This document shows positions 15,887 through 24,015 of a DNA stretch of 43,206 nucleotides, piece after piece. The notes beneath the pieces are model-generated. The model ran no database searches and had not been told where the DNA came from. It was given only the letters and a program-made list of their open reading frames with translations. The stretch comes from an uncultured Oscillospiraceae bacterium (GTDB taxonomy: Bacteria; Bacillota; Clostridia; Oscillospirales; Oscillospiraceae). Position 1 is the stretch's first letter. Each line of letters opens with the position of its first letter. The position numbers and the translations under genes are program-made. The stretch spans positions 1 to 43,206 of the forward strand of contig CAKTIE010000014.1 in assembly GCA_934565655.1 (NCBI GenBank), given 5' to 3'.

Positions 15887-17626
15887 TTACTTCTGGGCAG
15901 CCAGAGCCTTGTTGGCCTCGGCCATTTCCTCGAAGATACCAGCGTGCTTCTTGCTGACGATAGCCTTGATGACCAGCAGGGTAGCAACCATCAGGACGCA
16001 GGCGATGATCAGGCAAATCACCACGTTCTGGATCAGACCGGCCAGGATGAAGCTGACGAAGGCCACACCGGAAACGGTCAGGGCATAGGGCAGCTGAGTG
16101 AACACGTGGTTCAGGTGGAAGCAGTGGGCACCAGCGGAAGCCATGATGGTGGTATCGGAGATGGGGGAGCAGTGGTCGCCCATAACGCCGCCGGAGCAGG
16201 CAGCCGCCAGACCGATGGTGCACAGGATGGGCTGGGTGTTGTAGTCGAAGACCTGAACAACGATGGGGGCCATGATGCCGATAGTACCCCAGGAGGTACC
16301 GGTGGCGAAGCCGATGGCAGCACCGATGATGAAGATCACGGCAGGCAGGAACTTGGCCAGCTCGCCGGCGCCAGCCATGGCGTTGACGACGAAGTTAGCG
16401 GAGTACATACCGTAACGGGTCAGACCGCACAGGGTCCACGCGAAGGTCAGGATCAGGATGGGGGAGATCATCTGGATGAAGCCGTTGGGAACGGACTCGA
16501 AGGACTTCTCGAAGCCGATGGAGCCGCGCAGCCAGAAGTAGATGAAGGTGAACACCAGAGCGATCATGGAGCCGATAGCCAGACCGGCACCGGAGGAAGC
16601 GTTGGAGAACGCACCCATGAAGTCATGGAAGTACTCGCTCTCACCATCATAATAGCCGCCGGTGTAGATCAGGCCGACGATGCAGGTGGCGATCAGAACG
16701 ATAACGGGCAGCAGCAGGTCCAGAACGGAGGACTTGCCCTTGGAGCCGGTCTCGTAATCGTCAGCACCCTCGAAGGGGCGCTCGGGAGTGGTGAACAGGT
16801 CGCCCTTGACCTGGGCATTGTACTCGTGGGTCAGCATGGAGCCGAAGTCGATGTTCAGCAGGGAGATGACCACGATCATCAGCAGGGTCAGCAGGCAGTA
16901 GTAGTTCCAGGGGATCTGCTTGATAAACATCTCGATACCGCTGACGGAGTCGGAATTGACGTAACCGGAAACGGCGGCGGCCCAGGAGGACACGGGAGCG
17001 ATCATGCAGACGGGAGCGGCAGTAGCGTCAATGACGTAGGCCAGCTTGGCGCGGGAAATGTGATGGGACTCGGTGACGGGACGCATAACAGCGCCGACGG
17101 TCAGGCAGTTGAAATAGTCGTCGATGAAGATCAGCACGCCCAGCAGCATGGTCATCAGCTGTGCGCCGGCACGGGTCTTAACAGCCTTCTTGGCCCAGCG
17201 GCCGAAGGCCTCGGAGCCGCCGGTCTTGTTCATCAGATCCACCATGATGCCCAGAACAACCAGGAACACGATGATGGCGATGTTGCCGGAATCGGAAACG
17301 GTGGTGACGATGCCGTTGTCACCCTCGACCAGCTGAACAACAGTCTCCCAGGGGTGGAAGTTGCTGACCAGCAGTGCGCCAACCAGGCAGCCCAGGAACA
17401 GAGAGGAATACACTTCCTTGCTGATCAGGGCCAGCACGATGGCGACGATGGGGGGCAGCAGGGACCAGAAGGTTCCGGCGAAGGGAGTGGTGGCCTCGAT
17501 CATCTCGCCGTCCACTTCCAGCGTAGGCATGGGAGCGCCCTTGAAGGTGATGCCGAGAATGACCAGCAACACGACAAAGACACCCAGCGCTACGAAATAC
17601 GCTATCTTAGTGCTTTTCTTTTCCAT
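15887..17626 (-). CDS. NhaC-family Na+/H+ antiporter, tandem copy 2
   Basis: 579 residues, aligning end to end with copies 1 and 3 without gaps at the N-terminus. The first 60 residues differ from copy 1 at about five positions. The functional motifs FIDDYFNCLTVGAVMRPV, PVCMIAPVSSWAA and GDHCSPISDTT are unchanged. Differences from copy 1 cluster in surface loops and in the region after the insert. It shares a 245-base block with copy 3 that is identical by eye (16128-16372 against 18193-18437). Its upstream region (promoter, ribosome site, candidate regulator site) also matches copy 1. Confidence 0.9.
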   Translation of the reverse strand: MEKKSTKIAYFVALGVFVVLLVILGITFKGAPMPTLEVDGEMIEATTPFAGTFWSLLPPIVAIVLALISKEVYSSLFLGCLVGALLVSNFHPWETVVQLVEGDNGIVTTVSDSGNIAIIVFLVVLGIMVDLMNKTGGSEAFGRWAKKAVKTRAGAQLMTMLLGVLIFIDDYFNCLTVGAVMRPVTESHHISRAKLAYVIDATAAPVCMIAPVSSWAAAVSGYVNSDSVSGIEMFIKQIPWNYYCLLTLLMIVVISLLNIDFGSMLTHEYNAQVKGDLFTTPERPFEGADDYETGSKGKSSVLDLLLPVIVLIATCIVGLIYTGGYYDGESEYFHDFMGAFSNASSGAGLAIGSMIALVFTFIYFWLRGSIGFEKSFESVPNGFIQMISPILILTFAWTLCGLTRYGMYSANFVVNAMAGAGELAKFLPAVIFIIGAAIGFATGTSWGTIGIMAPIVVQVFDYNTQPILCTIGLAAACSGGVMGDHCSPISDTTIMASAGAHCFHLNHVFTQLPYALTVSGVAFVSFILAGLIQNVVICLIIACVLMVATLLVIKAIVSKKHAGIFEEMAEANKALAAQK

Positions 17627-17662
17627 TATGAGATTTACCTCCTCATGATTTATGGTGCCCCC

Positions 17663-17691
17663 ATCTTAGCTTGTTTTTAACAGATTGTCAA
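17663..17691 (-). promoter_or_regulatory. promoter of NhaC copy 2
   Basis: TTGACA (17686-17691), 17 bases, TAAGAT (17663-17668) on the minus strand. Confidence 0.8.
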
Positions 17692-17719
17692 TATTTCGGC
17701 GAATGGGCGATTGGGTAGA

Positions 17720-17737
17720 TTTTAACAAATTATGAAC
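17720..17737 (-). promoter_or_regulatory. candidate response-regulator site upstream of NhaC copy 2
   Basis: On the minus strand GTTCATAATTTGTTAAAA, two GTTMA units 11 bp apart, 28 bp upstream of the -35. The remainder of the 328-base gap up to the copy 3 terminator holds no gene that I can support. Confidence 0.6.
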
Positions 17738-17905
17738 TCCACTTTCTCCCTTTTCTCCAATTTTTGGCGTGATTTTATATCCTCTTATCGTAATGTCTAT
17801 TTTTTTAACACATTTTTAACGCAGCACCCGTGTCAAAAGAATGCTTTCTGTCGTTAATTTTTTTGCGCATAGCGCTTGATTCGACAATTTTTGTGAGGGA
17901 AGCAC

Positions 17906-17940
17906 AAAAAAAGAAAGCCCGCTTGTGCGGGCTTTCTCTT
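17906..17940 (-). terminator. intrinsic terminator after NhaC copy 3
   Basis: AGAAAGCCCGC pairs with GCGGGCTTTCT around TTGT, with an A-run on the plus-strand left side giving a U-run on the leftward transcript. Confidence 0.9.
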
Positions 17941-17954
17941 ATAAAAGCGACTGG

Positions 17955-19691
17955 TTACTGGTCTGCCAGAACCTTGTTGGCCTCGGCCATTTCCTGGAAG
18001 ATGCCAGCGTGCTTCTTGGCAACGATAGCCTTGATGACCAGCAGGGTGGCGATCATCAGAGCAATGGCGATGATCAGGCAGATCACCACGTTCTGGATCA
18101 GGCCGGCCAGGATGAAGCTGACGAAGGCCACACCGGCGACGGTCAGAGCGTAGGGGATCTGGGTGAACACATGGTTCAGGTGGTAGCAGTGAGCACCAGC
18201 GGAAGCCATGATGGTGGTATCGGAGATGGGGGAGCAGTGGTCGCCCATAACGCCGCCGGAGCAGGCAGCCGCCAGACCGATGGTGCACAGGATGGGCTGG
18301 GTGTTGTAGTCGAAGACCTGAACAACGATGGGGGCCATGATGCCGATAGTACCCCAGGAGGTACCGGTGGCGAAGCCGATGGCAGCACCGATGATGAAGA
18401 TCACGGCAGGCAGGAACTTGGCCAGCTCGCCGGCGCCGGACATGGCGTTGACGACGAAGTTGGCGGAGTACATGCCCCAGCGGGTCAGGCCGCACAGGGT
18501 CCACGCGAAGGTCAGGATCAGGATGGGGGAGATCATCTGGATAAAGCCGTTAGGAACGGACTCGAAGGACTTCTCGAAGCCGATGGAGCCGCGCAGCCAG
18601 AAGTACACGAAGGTGAACACCAGAGCGATCATGGAGCCGATGGCCAGACCGGCGCCGGAAGAAGCGTCGGAGAAGGCACCCATGAAGGCGTGGTAGTTGC
18701 CGCTCTCGGCATCAAAGTAACCGCCGGTGTAGATCAGGCCGATGATGCAGGTGGCGATCAGAACGATAACGGGCAGCAGCAGATCCAGAACGGAGGACTT
18801 GCCCTTGGAGCCGGTCTCGTAATCGTCAGCGCCGGCGAAGGGACGCTCGGGAGTGGTGAACAGGTCGCCCTTGACCTGGGCGTTGTACTCGTGGGTCAGC
18901 ATGGAGCCGTAGTCGATGTTCAGCAGGGAGATGACGATGATCATGACCAGGGTCAGCAGGCAGTAGTAGTTCCAGGGGATCTGACGGATGAACATCTGGA
19001 TACCGCTGACGGAGTCGGAATTGACGTAACCGGAAACGGCGGCAGCCCAGGAGGACACGGGAGCGATCATGCAGACAGGAGCGGCCGTGGAGTCGATGAC
19101 GTAGGCCAGCTTGGCGCGGGAGATGTGATGGCTCTCGGTGACGGGACGCATAACAGCGCCGACAGTCAGGCAGTTGAAATAGTCGTCGATGAAGATCAGC
19201 ACGCCCAGCAGCATGGTCATCAGCTGCGCACCGGCGCGGGACTTAACGGTCTTGGTAGCCCAGCGGCCGAAGGCCTCGGAGCCGCCGGTCTTGTTCATCA
19301 GGTCCACCATGATGCCCAGAACAACCAGGAACACGATGATGGCGATGTTGCCGGAATCGGAAACGGTGGTGACGATACCGTTGTCACCCTCGACCAGCTG
19401 AACAACAGTCTCCCAGGGGTGGAAGTTGCTGACCAGCAGTGCGCCAACCAGGCAGCCCAGGAACAGAGAGGAATACACTTCCTTGCTGATCAGGGCCAGC
19501 ACGATGGCGACGATGGGGGGCAGCAGGGACCAGAAGGTTCCGGCGAAGGGAGTGGTGGCCTCGATCATCTCGCCGTCCACTTCCAGCGTAGGCATGGGAG
19601 CGCCCTTGAACGCGATGCCGAGGATCACCAGCAGCACGACAAAGACACCCAGCGCTACGAAATACGCAATTTTGGTGCTTTTCTTTTCCAT
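17955..19691 (-). CDS. NhaC-family Na+/H+ antiporter, tandem copy 3
   Basis: 578 residues, the third paralogue. Same start context and same motifs as copies 1 and 2. It differs from copy 2 at scattered positions (for example ATKTVKSR for AKKAVKTR near residue 145 and IQMFIRQIP for IEMFIKQIP near 230), yet long DNA stretches are identical to copy 2. It lacks the final Lys seen in the other two. Being the farthest upstream of the leftward array, it could be the parent or simply another copy. Confidence 0.9.
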   Translation of the reverse strand: MEKKSTKIAYFVALGVFVVLLVILGIAFKGAPMPTLEVDGEMIEATTPFAGTFWSLLPPIVAIVLALISKEVYSSLFLGCLVGALLVSNFHPWETVVQLVEGDNGIVTTVSDSGNIAIIVFLVVLGIMVDLMNKTGGSEAFGRWATKTVKSRAGAQLMTMLLGVLIFIDDYFNCLTVGAVMRPVTESHHISRAKLAYVIDSTAAPVCMIAPVSSWAAAVSGYVNSDSVSGIQMFIRQIPWNYYCLLTLVMIIVISLLNIDYGSMLTHEYNAQVKGDLFTTPERPFAGADDYETGSKGKSSVLDLLLPVIVLIATCIIGLIYTGGYFDAESGNYHAFMGAFSDASSGAGLAIGSMIALVFTFVYFWLRGSIGFEKSFESVPNGFIQMISPILILTFAWTLCGLTRWGMYSANFVVNAMSGAGELAKFLPAVIFIIGAAIGFATGTSWGTIGIMAPIVVQVFDYNTQPILCTIGLAAACSGGVMGDHCSPISDTTIMASAGAHCYHLNHVFTQIPYALTVAGVAFVSFILAGLIQNVVICLIIAIALMIATLLVIKAIVAKKHAGIFQEMAEANKVLADQ

Positions 19692-19727
19692 TATGAGATT
19701 TACCTCCTCATGATTTATGGTGCTCTC

Positions 19728-19756
19728 ATTTTATAGGTTCTTAACGGCATTGTCAA
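19728..19756 (-). promoter_or_regulatory. promoter of NhaC copy 3
   Basis: TTGACA (19751-19756), 17 bases, TAAAAT (19728-19733) on the minus strand. This is the closest to consensus of the three NhaC promoters. Confidence 0.82.
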
Positions 19757-19778
19757 GTTCTTGACATTTTTTCAGTTC

Positions 19779-19796
19779 TTTTAACAACTTTTTAGC
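19779..19796 (-). promoter_or_regulatory. candidate response-regulator site upstream of NhaC copy 3
   Basis: On the minus strand GCTAAAAAGTTGTTAAAA: GCTAA and GTTAA 11 bp apart, 22 bp upstream of the -35. A second pair, GTGAACGATTTGTGAAA, lies farther upstream at about 19812-19828. Confidence 0.45.
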
Positions 19797-19880
19797 GACA
19801 AGTTTGACTGATTTCACAAATCGTTCACATTTGCATCAAAAAGAGACCATTTTGCATATCTGGAGGCGGAAAAGACGCAG

Positions 19881-19913
19881 AAAAGACGCCGGAGCGGGCG
19901 CTCCGGCGTCTTT
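19881..19913 (-). terminator. intrinsic terminator after NSS copy A
   Basis: AAAGACGCCGGAGC pairs with GCTCCGGCGTCTTT around a 4-base loop; the leftward transcript continues with UUUU. Confidence 0.85.
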
Positions 19914-19947
19914 GGGATGTAAAATTTTTCTCAGGCTTCCTGAATTT

Positions 19948-21402
19948 TTAGAAGAAGAAGGATTTGATCTGGCCGTACAGCACCAGCAGCAGGCCCAGCG
20001 GCGTAACATATCTGATGCAGAACCGGTAGAATTTGTACATGGTGAACTTGTTGCCGCATTGCTCAATCTCGTCCTTTACAAATTCGGTACCGATCTCATA
20101 GGCCACCATGAAGGTCATCAGCAATGCACCCAGCGGCATCATGATACCCTCCGAGATACAATCCCAGAAGTCCAGCCAGTCAGCGGCCCAGGTCTTGGGA
20201 TTCTCGATGCCCAACAGGTCTGCTGGCGAGATACCAGACGTGCCCAGTGCATCGGCGCAGACCAAGATACAGCCAATGCTCACCAGAGCAGTGGCAATCA
20301 GGGTGTAGCTCTTACGCTTGTCGCCCTTACCCTCGGCACGGGCCTTATCCACGAAGTGGGCCACGATGACCTCCAGCAGGGAGATGGAGGAGGAGATGGC
20401 GGCGAAGACCACCAGCAGATAGAAGATGATGCCAAAGATAGGGCCAACAGTGCCCATGCGGCTGAACACATTCTGCATGGTAACGAACAGCAGGGACGGG
20501 CCGCCCAGAGAGCCTTCAGGATCCAGAGCAAAGCGAGCGGGCAGCACGCACAGAGCCGCCATAAACGCCACCATGGAGTCCATGACCACGATCAGCAGGC
20601 CGTTCTTCTGGATGTTTTCCTTTCTATCCAGATAGGAACCGTAGGTAATCATAGCGCCCATGCCCAGAGACAAGGAGAAGAACATCTGGCCGCCAGCAGT
20701 TGCAAATACCTGGAAGAGGTTGGGGGCTTTGTCAATGACGCCGTTCGCAACAGCCCAACCGGGAATAAGCATATACTTCAGGCCGTCCACGGCACCGGGC
20801 AGGGTGCAGGCGCGGATGATGCAGATCAACAGGGCCACGAACAGAGCGGGCATACCGATGGAGCAGACCTTCTCGATACCGCCGCCGACGCCGCCCAAAA
20901 CGATAATCATGGTCAGCGCCACAAAAATCAAGCCATAAATGACACCTTCAAGGGGATTGCCAATCAGCGCGTCAAACACACTGGCACCAGTGGAGGTACC
21001 TTCGGTCGCAGCAGCAATAGCCTCTGCGCCAAAGCCGGCGTTAAACAGGTCGCCTACGTTCAGAACGACATACTTGATGCAGTAGCCGCCCAGCGCACAG
21101 TAGAAGAACAGGATGAAGAACGCGGACAGGATACCCAGCCAGCCCATCCATTTGAACTTCTTGGAGACGATCCTATACGCCTCGACCGCGCCCTTACCGG
21201 TCTTACGACCCATGGCCAGCTCGCTGATCATAACAATAAATCCGCAGGTAACACCCAGGAAAATGTAAACCAGCAGGAACGTAAAGCCGCCGTTGGCGCC
21301 CATCTTATAGGGGAAGCCCCAGATGTTGCCCAGGCCGACCGCCGAACCGACAGCAGCCATCAGGAATCCAAAATTGGATCCAAAGCCTTTTCTTTCTTCC
21401 AT
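19948..21402 (-). CDS. NSS-family sodium-dependent (amino acid) symporter, copy A
   Basis: 484-residue LeuT-fold transporter of the neurotransmitter:sodium symporter family. Bacterial members such as TnaT and MhsT import amino acids with Na+. About twelve hydrophobic segments are visible. TM1 carries SAVGLGNIWGFPYKMGANGG (about residues 18-37), the unwound Na+/substrate region; where LeuT has Arg30 of the outer gate this protein has Gly. TM6 region MFFSLSLGMGAMITYGSY (about 234-251) and TM8 FAAISSSISLLEV supply the other Na+ ligands. AAGGAGAG lies before the ATG. It sits between the NhaC array and the KdpDE-like genes, on the same strand. Confidence 0.9.
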   Translation of the reverse strand: MEERKGFGSNFGFLMAAVGSAVGLGNIWGFPYKMGANGGFTFLLVYIFLGVTCGFIVMISELAMGRKTGKGAVEAYRIVSKKFKWMGWLGILSAFFILFFYCALGGYCIKYVVLNVGDLFNAGFGAEAIAAATEGTSTGASVFDALIGNPLEGVIYGLIFVALTMIIVLGGVGGGIEKVCSIGMPALFVALLICIIRACTLPGAVDGLKYMLIPGWAVANGVIDKAPNLFQVFATAGGQMFFSLSLGMGAMITYGSYLDRKENIQKNGLLIVVMDSMVAFMAALCVLPARFALDPEGSLGGPSLLFVTMQNVFSRMGTVGPIFGIIFYLLVVFAAISSSISLLEVIVAHFVDKARAEGKGDKRKSYTLIATALVSIGCILVCADALGTSGISPADLLGIENPKTWAADWLDFWDCISEGIMMPLGALLMTFMVAYEIGTEFVKDEIEQCGNKFTMYKFYRFCIRYVTPLGLLLVLYGQIKSFFF

Positions 21403-21457
21403 TGTTTTCTCTCCTTAATACTTAGTTACCGTCCGGGGAAAATTACGGTGTACTGTG

Positions 21458-21486
21458 AGTGTACTATTTCCGGAAGCGGCTGTAAA
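21458..21486 (-). promoter_or_regulatory. promoter of NSS copy A
   Basis: On the minus strand TTTACA (21481-21486), 17 bases, TACACT (21458-21463). Two GTGTACT units (21449 on, 21460 on) overlap the -10 side. The GTTMA repeat seen before the other transporter genes is not apparent here. Confidence 0.5.
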
Positions 21487-21580
21487 TAAGGCAGAGCCGT
21501 TCTTAACACAGCTGTTGCGCGGCGTTATTTTTCCTTTATCCTCCCCTTATAAAAAATCCGTTATTTGTGAACAACATCAC

Positions 21581-21612
21581 AAAAAGACCTCCGTTTGGCA
21601 CGGAGGTCTTTT
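21581..21612 (-). terminator. intrinsic terminator after the KdpDE-like genes
   Basis: AAAAGACCTCCG pairs with CGGAGGTCTTTT around a 7-base loop. Confidence 0.88.
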
Positions 21613-21652
21613 GTCCATATTATGTAGTTTTCGTAAAAGGAAAATTTTCGAC

Positions 21653-22360
21653 TCAATCTCCCTCGCGCATGCGATAGCCCACGCCCACCTCGGTAAAGAG
21701 ATACTCGGGATGGCTGGGATCCTTCTCGATCTTGCGGCGGATATTGGCCATGTTGACCCGCAGGATCTGGTTGTCGGTCTTGGCCTTGGGGCCCCACAGC
21801 TCGCGGATGATGAAGTCATAGGTCAGCACCTTGCCGGCGTATTTGCCCAGCAGGGCCACGATCTTATACTCGTTGACGGTGAGCTTGGCATTCTCGCCGT
21901 GCATCAGCACCTGATGCTTGTCATAGTCGATGGTCAGGTCGCCGGTGGTGAACTTGCCGGACTGGGCGATCTGGGGATCGGACAGGGTAGTGCGGGTGTG
22001 GCGGATGGCGGTACGGATGCGGGCCAGCAGCTCGGAGGTGCCGAAGGGCTTGGAGATATAGTCATCGGCGCCGTAGTCCAGCGCCTCTACCTTGTCATGC
22101 TCGTGATGGCGGGCGGAGACCACCACCACCGGCAGGCTGGACCATTTGCGGACGGATTTCAGCACTTCGATGCCGTCCATATCCGGCAGACCCAGATCCA
22201 GCACGATCAGATCCGGGCAATGGGAGGAGATCATGGTCAGCGCCTCCTCTCCGCTGCGGACGACGATGGTATCATAGCCGTTGGCTGTCAGGATCATGGA
22301 GATGAAATTGCTGATGCTCTGCTCATCCTCTACGATCAGTACTTTGTCTTTAATCTTCAT
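21653..22360 (-). CDS. KdpE-like OmpR-family response regulator
   Basis: 235-residue regulator. The receiver domain has acidic VEDEQ, phospho-acceptor Asp in LIVLDLGLPDMDG (about residue 55), VVVSARHHEHDKVEALDYGADDYISKPF with the conserved Lys near 107. The C-terminal winged helix (about 140-230) ends in QILRVNMANIRRKIE...YLFTEVGVGYRM. The alpha-4/alpha-5 and DNA-binding regions resemble KdpE. Its ATG lies 11 bases inside the end of the kinase gene, so translation is coupled. Direct repeats of GTTMA in nearby promoters are candidate targets. No kdpFABC potassium pump genes are in the window. Confidence 0.9.
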   Translation of the reverse strand: MKIKDKVLIVEDEQSISNFISMILTANGYDTIVVRSGEEALTMISSHCPDLIVLDLGLPDMDGIEVLKSVRKWSSLPVVVVSARHHEHDKVEALDYGADDYISKPFGTSELLARIRTAIRHTRTTLSDPQIAQSGKFTTGDLTIDYDKHQVLMHGENAKLTVNEYKIVALLGKYAGKVLTYDFIIRELWGPKAKTDNQILRVNMANIRRKIEKDPSHPEYLFTEVGVGYRMREGD

Positions 22361-23477
22361 GGTCTTCCTCCTCCATAGGTAATTCGATCACAAACCGCGC
22401 CCCGCCGTGGCGGGAGACGTTTTCGCCGTAAATGATGCCGTCGTGAGCCTGCACCACGGTCTTGCACACGGAAAGGCCAATGCCCATGTTCCGCTTGCGG
22501 TCGCCCTGCTGGCTCTGGTGGGCGGAGCTGTCAAAGAGATTGCTCAGCTTATCGTGAGCGATACCCACGCCGTTGTCCTCCACGGTGATACGGGCCACAT
22601 CGCCCTTTCGCTCCAGGGTCACGTCCACCTCGGTGGCGCCCTCGGCATGGATGGCGGCGTTTTCCAGCAGGTTCAGCAGCACCTGCTCGATCAGCAGCTC
22701 GTCCATGGGCACCAGCAGCACCTCCTGGGGCAGATGGACACGCACCGGAAGCTTGCCGCCACGGCTGGTAAACTTCGCCACCGCGCCCTCGATGACCTCC
22801 TCGGCCACCGCCAGCGTCTTGGTCACCTTGGCGTCGCCCTGCGCGCCGATGCGGGTGATAGACAGCAGGTTCTCCACAATGCGGATCAGCCAGCGGGCAT
22901 CCTCGTTGGCGGAGGAGAGCAGCTGGTGACGCTGCTCCGGCGTCAGGGCGTTCTCCTGATCCAGCAGCACGTCGGTGGCGCCCACGATACCGGTCAGCGG
23001 CGTGCGGATATCATGGGACACCGCCCGCAGCAGATTGGAGTGGATACGCTCCCGCTCCGCCTCGCGCTTAAGACTTTCCACCTGCTTGGCGCGGCTGGTC
23101 AGCATGCCGGTGACCACCGAAATGAACATCATGACGATAAACGTCAGCGGAAATCCCGCCAGCGTGAAGCTGATCTCCCAGTAGGGCTCGGTGAACACGT
23201 AGTCCACGCACAGCACGCCGGTGACGGCAATGAGAATGCTGAACAGGTAGCCGTCCGTCAGCAGCGCCGTCAGGAACACGTCCAGAAAGAAGAGGACGGC
23301 CACATAGCTGGTGTCGCTGTGGGGGTCGACCGACCGCAGCAGCAGGCACAGCAGCACCGTCAAAAAGAACAGCGCCGTGGACACGATGAAATCCTTGCCA
23401 GAATACAGTAAAGAGTGGTGAAACAGCTTTCGCTTTTTTGTCCATTGCCCTGGCCATGGGATCTTCCATTTTTTCAT
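22350..23477 (-). CDS. KdpD-like histidine kinase lacking the N-terminal sensor domains
   Basis: 375-residue kinase. Four closely spaced hydrophobic segments (about residues 28-125) match the DUF4118 membrane region of KdpD. Then the HisKA motif RAVSHDIRTPLTGIVGATDVLL with the phospho-acceptor His, N box EQVLLNLLENAAIHA, G1 VEDNGVGIAHDK and G2 NMGIGLSVCK. Full KdpD (about 890 residues) also has N-terminal KdpD/Usp domains for c-di-AMP and ATP binding; these are wholly absent here. ATG 23477 is chosen for GGGAGG upstream; a longer reading to 23507 lacks a ribosome site. The kinase presumably senses ions or turgor through the membrane region (inference). Confidence 0.9.
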   Translation of the reverse strand: MKKWKIPWPGQWTKKRKLFHHSLLYSGKDFIVSTALFFLTVLLCLLLRSVDPHSDTSYVAVLFFLDVFLTALLTDGYLFSILIAVTGVLCVDYVFTEPYWEISFTLAGFPLTFIVMMFISVVTGMLTSRAKQVESLKREAERERIHSNLLRAVSHDIRTPLTGIVGATDVLLDQENALTPEQRHQLLSSANEDARWLIRIVENLLSITRIGAQGDAKVTKTLAVAEEVIEGAVAKFTSRGGKLPVRVHLPQEVLLVPMDELLIEQVLLNLLENAAIHAEGATEVDVTLERKGDVARITVEDNGVGIAHDKLSNLFDSSAHQSQQGDRKRNMGIGLSVCKTVVQAHDGIIYGENVSRHGGARFVIELPMEEEDHED

Positions 23478-23516
23478 GTATCGCCCTCCCCGTGCCGGAC
23501 ACTGCAATTACTCTGT

Positions 23517-23562
23517 ATTGTATCACAGAATTTTGTTAATGTGGTGTTAAAATATTGTTAAG
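23517..23562 (-). promoter_or_regulatory. KdpDE-like promoter with three 11-bp-spaced GTTAA repeats
   Basis: An extended -10, TGATACAAT, has its TACAAT at 23517-23522 (minus strand). No -35 matches consensus. In its place the plus strand reads GTTAA at 23535, 23546 and 23557, exactly 11 bp apart. Such tandem direct repeats are typical of OmpR-family regulators, and the position over the -35 region fits autoregulation. Confidence 0.55.
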
Positions 23563-23606
23563 AGGCCGTTTTTTACTGTCTCTTTACGACACGCCGCCGT
23601 AAAGAG

Positions 23607-23643
23607 CAAAAACCGGCCCCTGCCAGCAGGCATGGCCGGTTTT
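23607..23643 (-). terminator. intrinsic terminator of the short unit 23736-23813
   Basis: ACCGGCC pairs with GGCCGGT around an inner CTGC/GCAG stem; the leftward transcript continues as UUUUU. It isolates the KdpDE-like promoter from the small unit upstream. A second hairpin, CTCTTTACG/CGTAAAGAG (23580-23606), lies just beyond it. Confidence 0.85.
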
Positions 23644-23735
23644 GTCGAACCGTGTATGTTAATGGAGAAATCTCCCGATAAAAAGCAAATCGCCACGGCA
23701 CCGATGTGTCGTGGTTCCTTCGTAAGTGGGTGTCC

Positions 23736-23813
23736 TTACCGGTCGCTGGGCTGCCAATCGCAATCCGCAAAGATCATGTCGTCCAGATCACCCGTGATGA
23801 ACTTGTTCAGCAT
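23736..23813 (-). CDS. putative 25-residue acidic small protein
   Basis: A 26-codon reading frame beginning MLNKFITGDLDD and ending DWQPSDR, followed by TAA. It is supported by context more than by sequence. A good promoter stands upstream (TTGCAA-N17-TATAAT), an AGGAAAGGAG ribosome site lies between, and an intrinsic terminator follows, so a short, dedicated transcript of about 240 nt is likely. The start is uncertain. GGAG lies 13 bases before ATG 23813. A closer ATG (23820, 6 bases) opens a different frame with only 10 codons, and an in-frame GTG at 23825 would give 29 residues. The product is acidic with one Cys and one Trp. I do not recognise it; the transcript could instead be a small RNA. 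Confidence 0.4.
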   Translation of the reverse strand: MLNKFITGDLDDMIFADCDWQPSDR

Positions 23814-23855
23814 CGTACATATCACGCTCCTTTCCTATTCGTATTTTACACCTGT

Positions 23856-23884
23856 ATTATATGCCTCCCCTTCCCTTTTTGCAA
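23856..23884 (-). promoter_or_regulatory. promoter of the short unit
   Basis: On the minus strand TTGCAA (23879-23884), 17 bases, TATAAT (23856-23861). It diverges from the mnmG promoter about 65 bp away. Confidence 0.78.
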
Positions 23885-23948
23885 GCTTCAATTTAGACGT
23901 ATTTCACAATTTTCTTGCATTCGTTTTTGGCAATTTGCACAGTGCCTC

Positions 23949-23977
23949 TTGCGTTTTTCCCAGGAGCACATTATAAT
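23949..23977 (+). promoter_or_regulatory. mnmG promoter
   Basis: TTGCGT (23949-23954), 17 bases, TATAAT (23972-23977). Transcription would begin near 23984, which argues against the in-frame ATG at 23983 as the start. Confidence 0.72.
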
Positions 23978-24015
23978 ATATAATGTATGATTTTGATTTG
24001 ACGCGGGGGTCGCGT

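Noticed and set aside
15944..17680. Gene-length open frames opposite the NhaC genes (also opposite mnmG, NSS B and the GT2 gene)
   Set aside because: They are mirror frames caused by GC-rich codon use. Their His/Gln/Asp-rich products resemble no protein family and have no ribosome sites.
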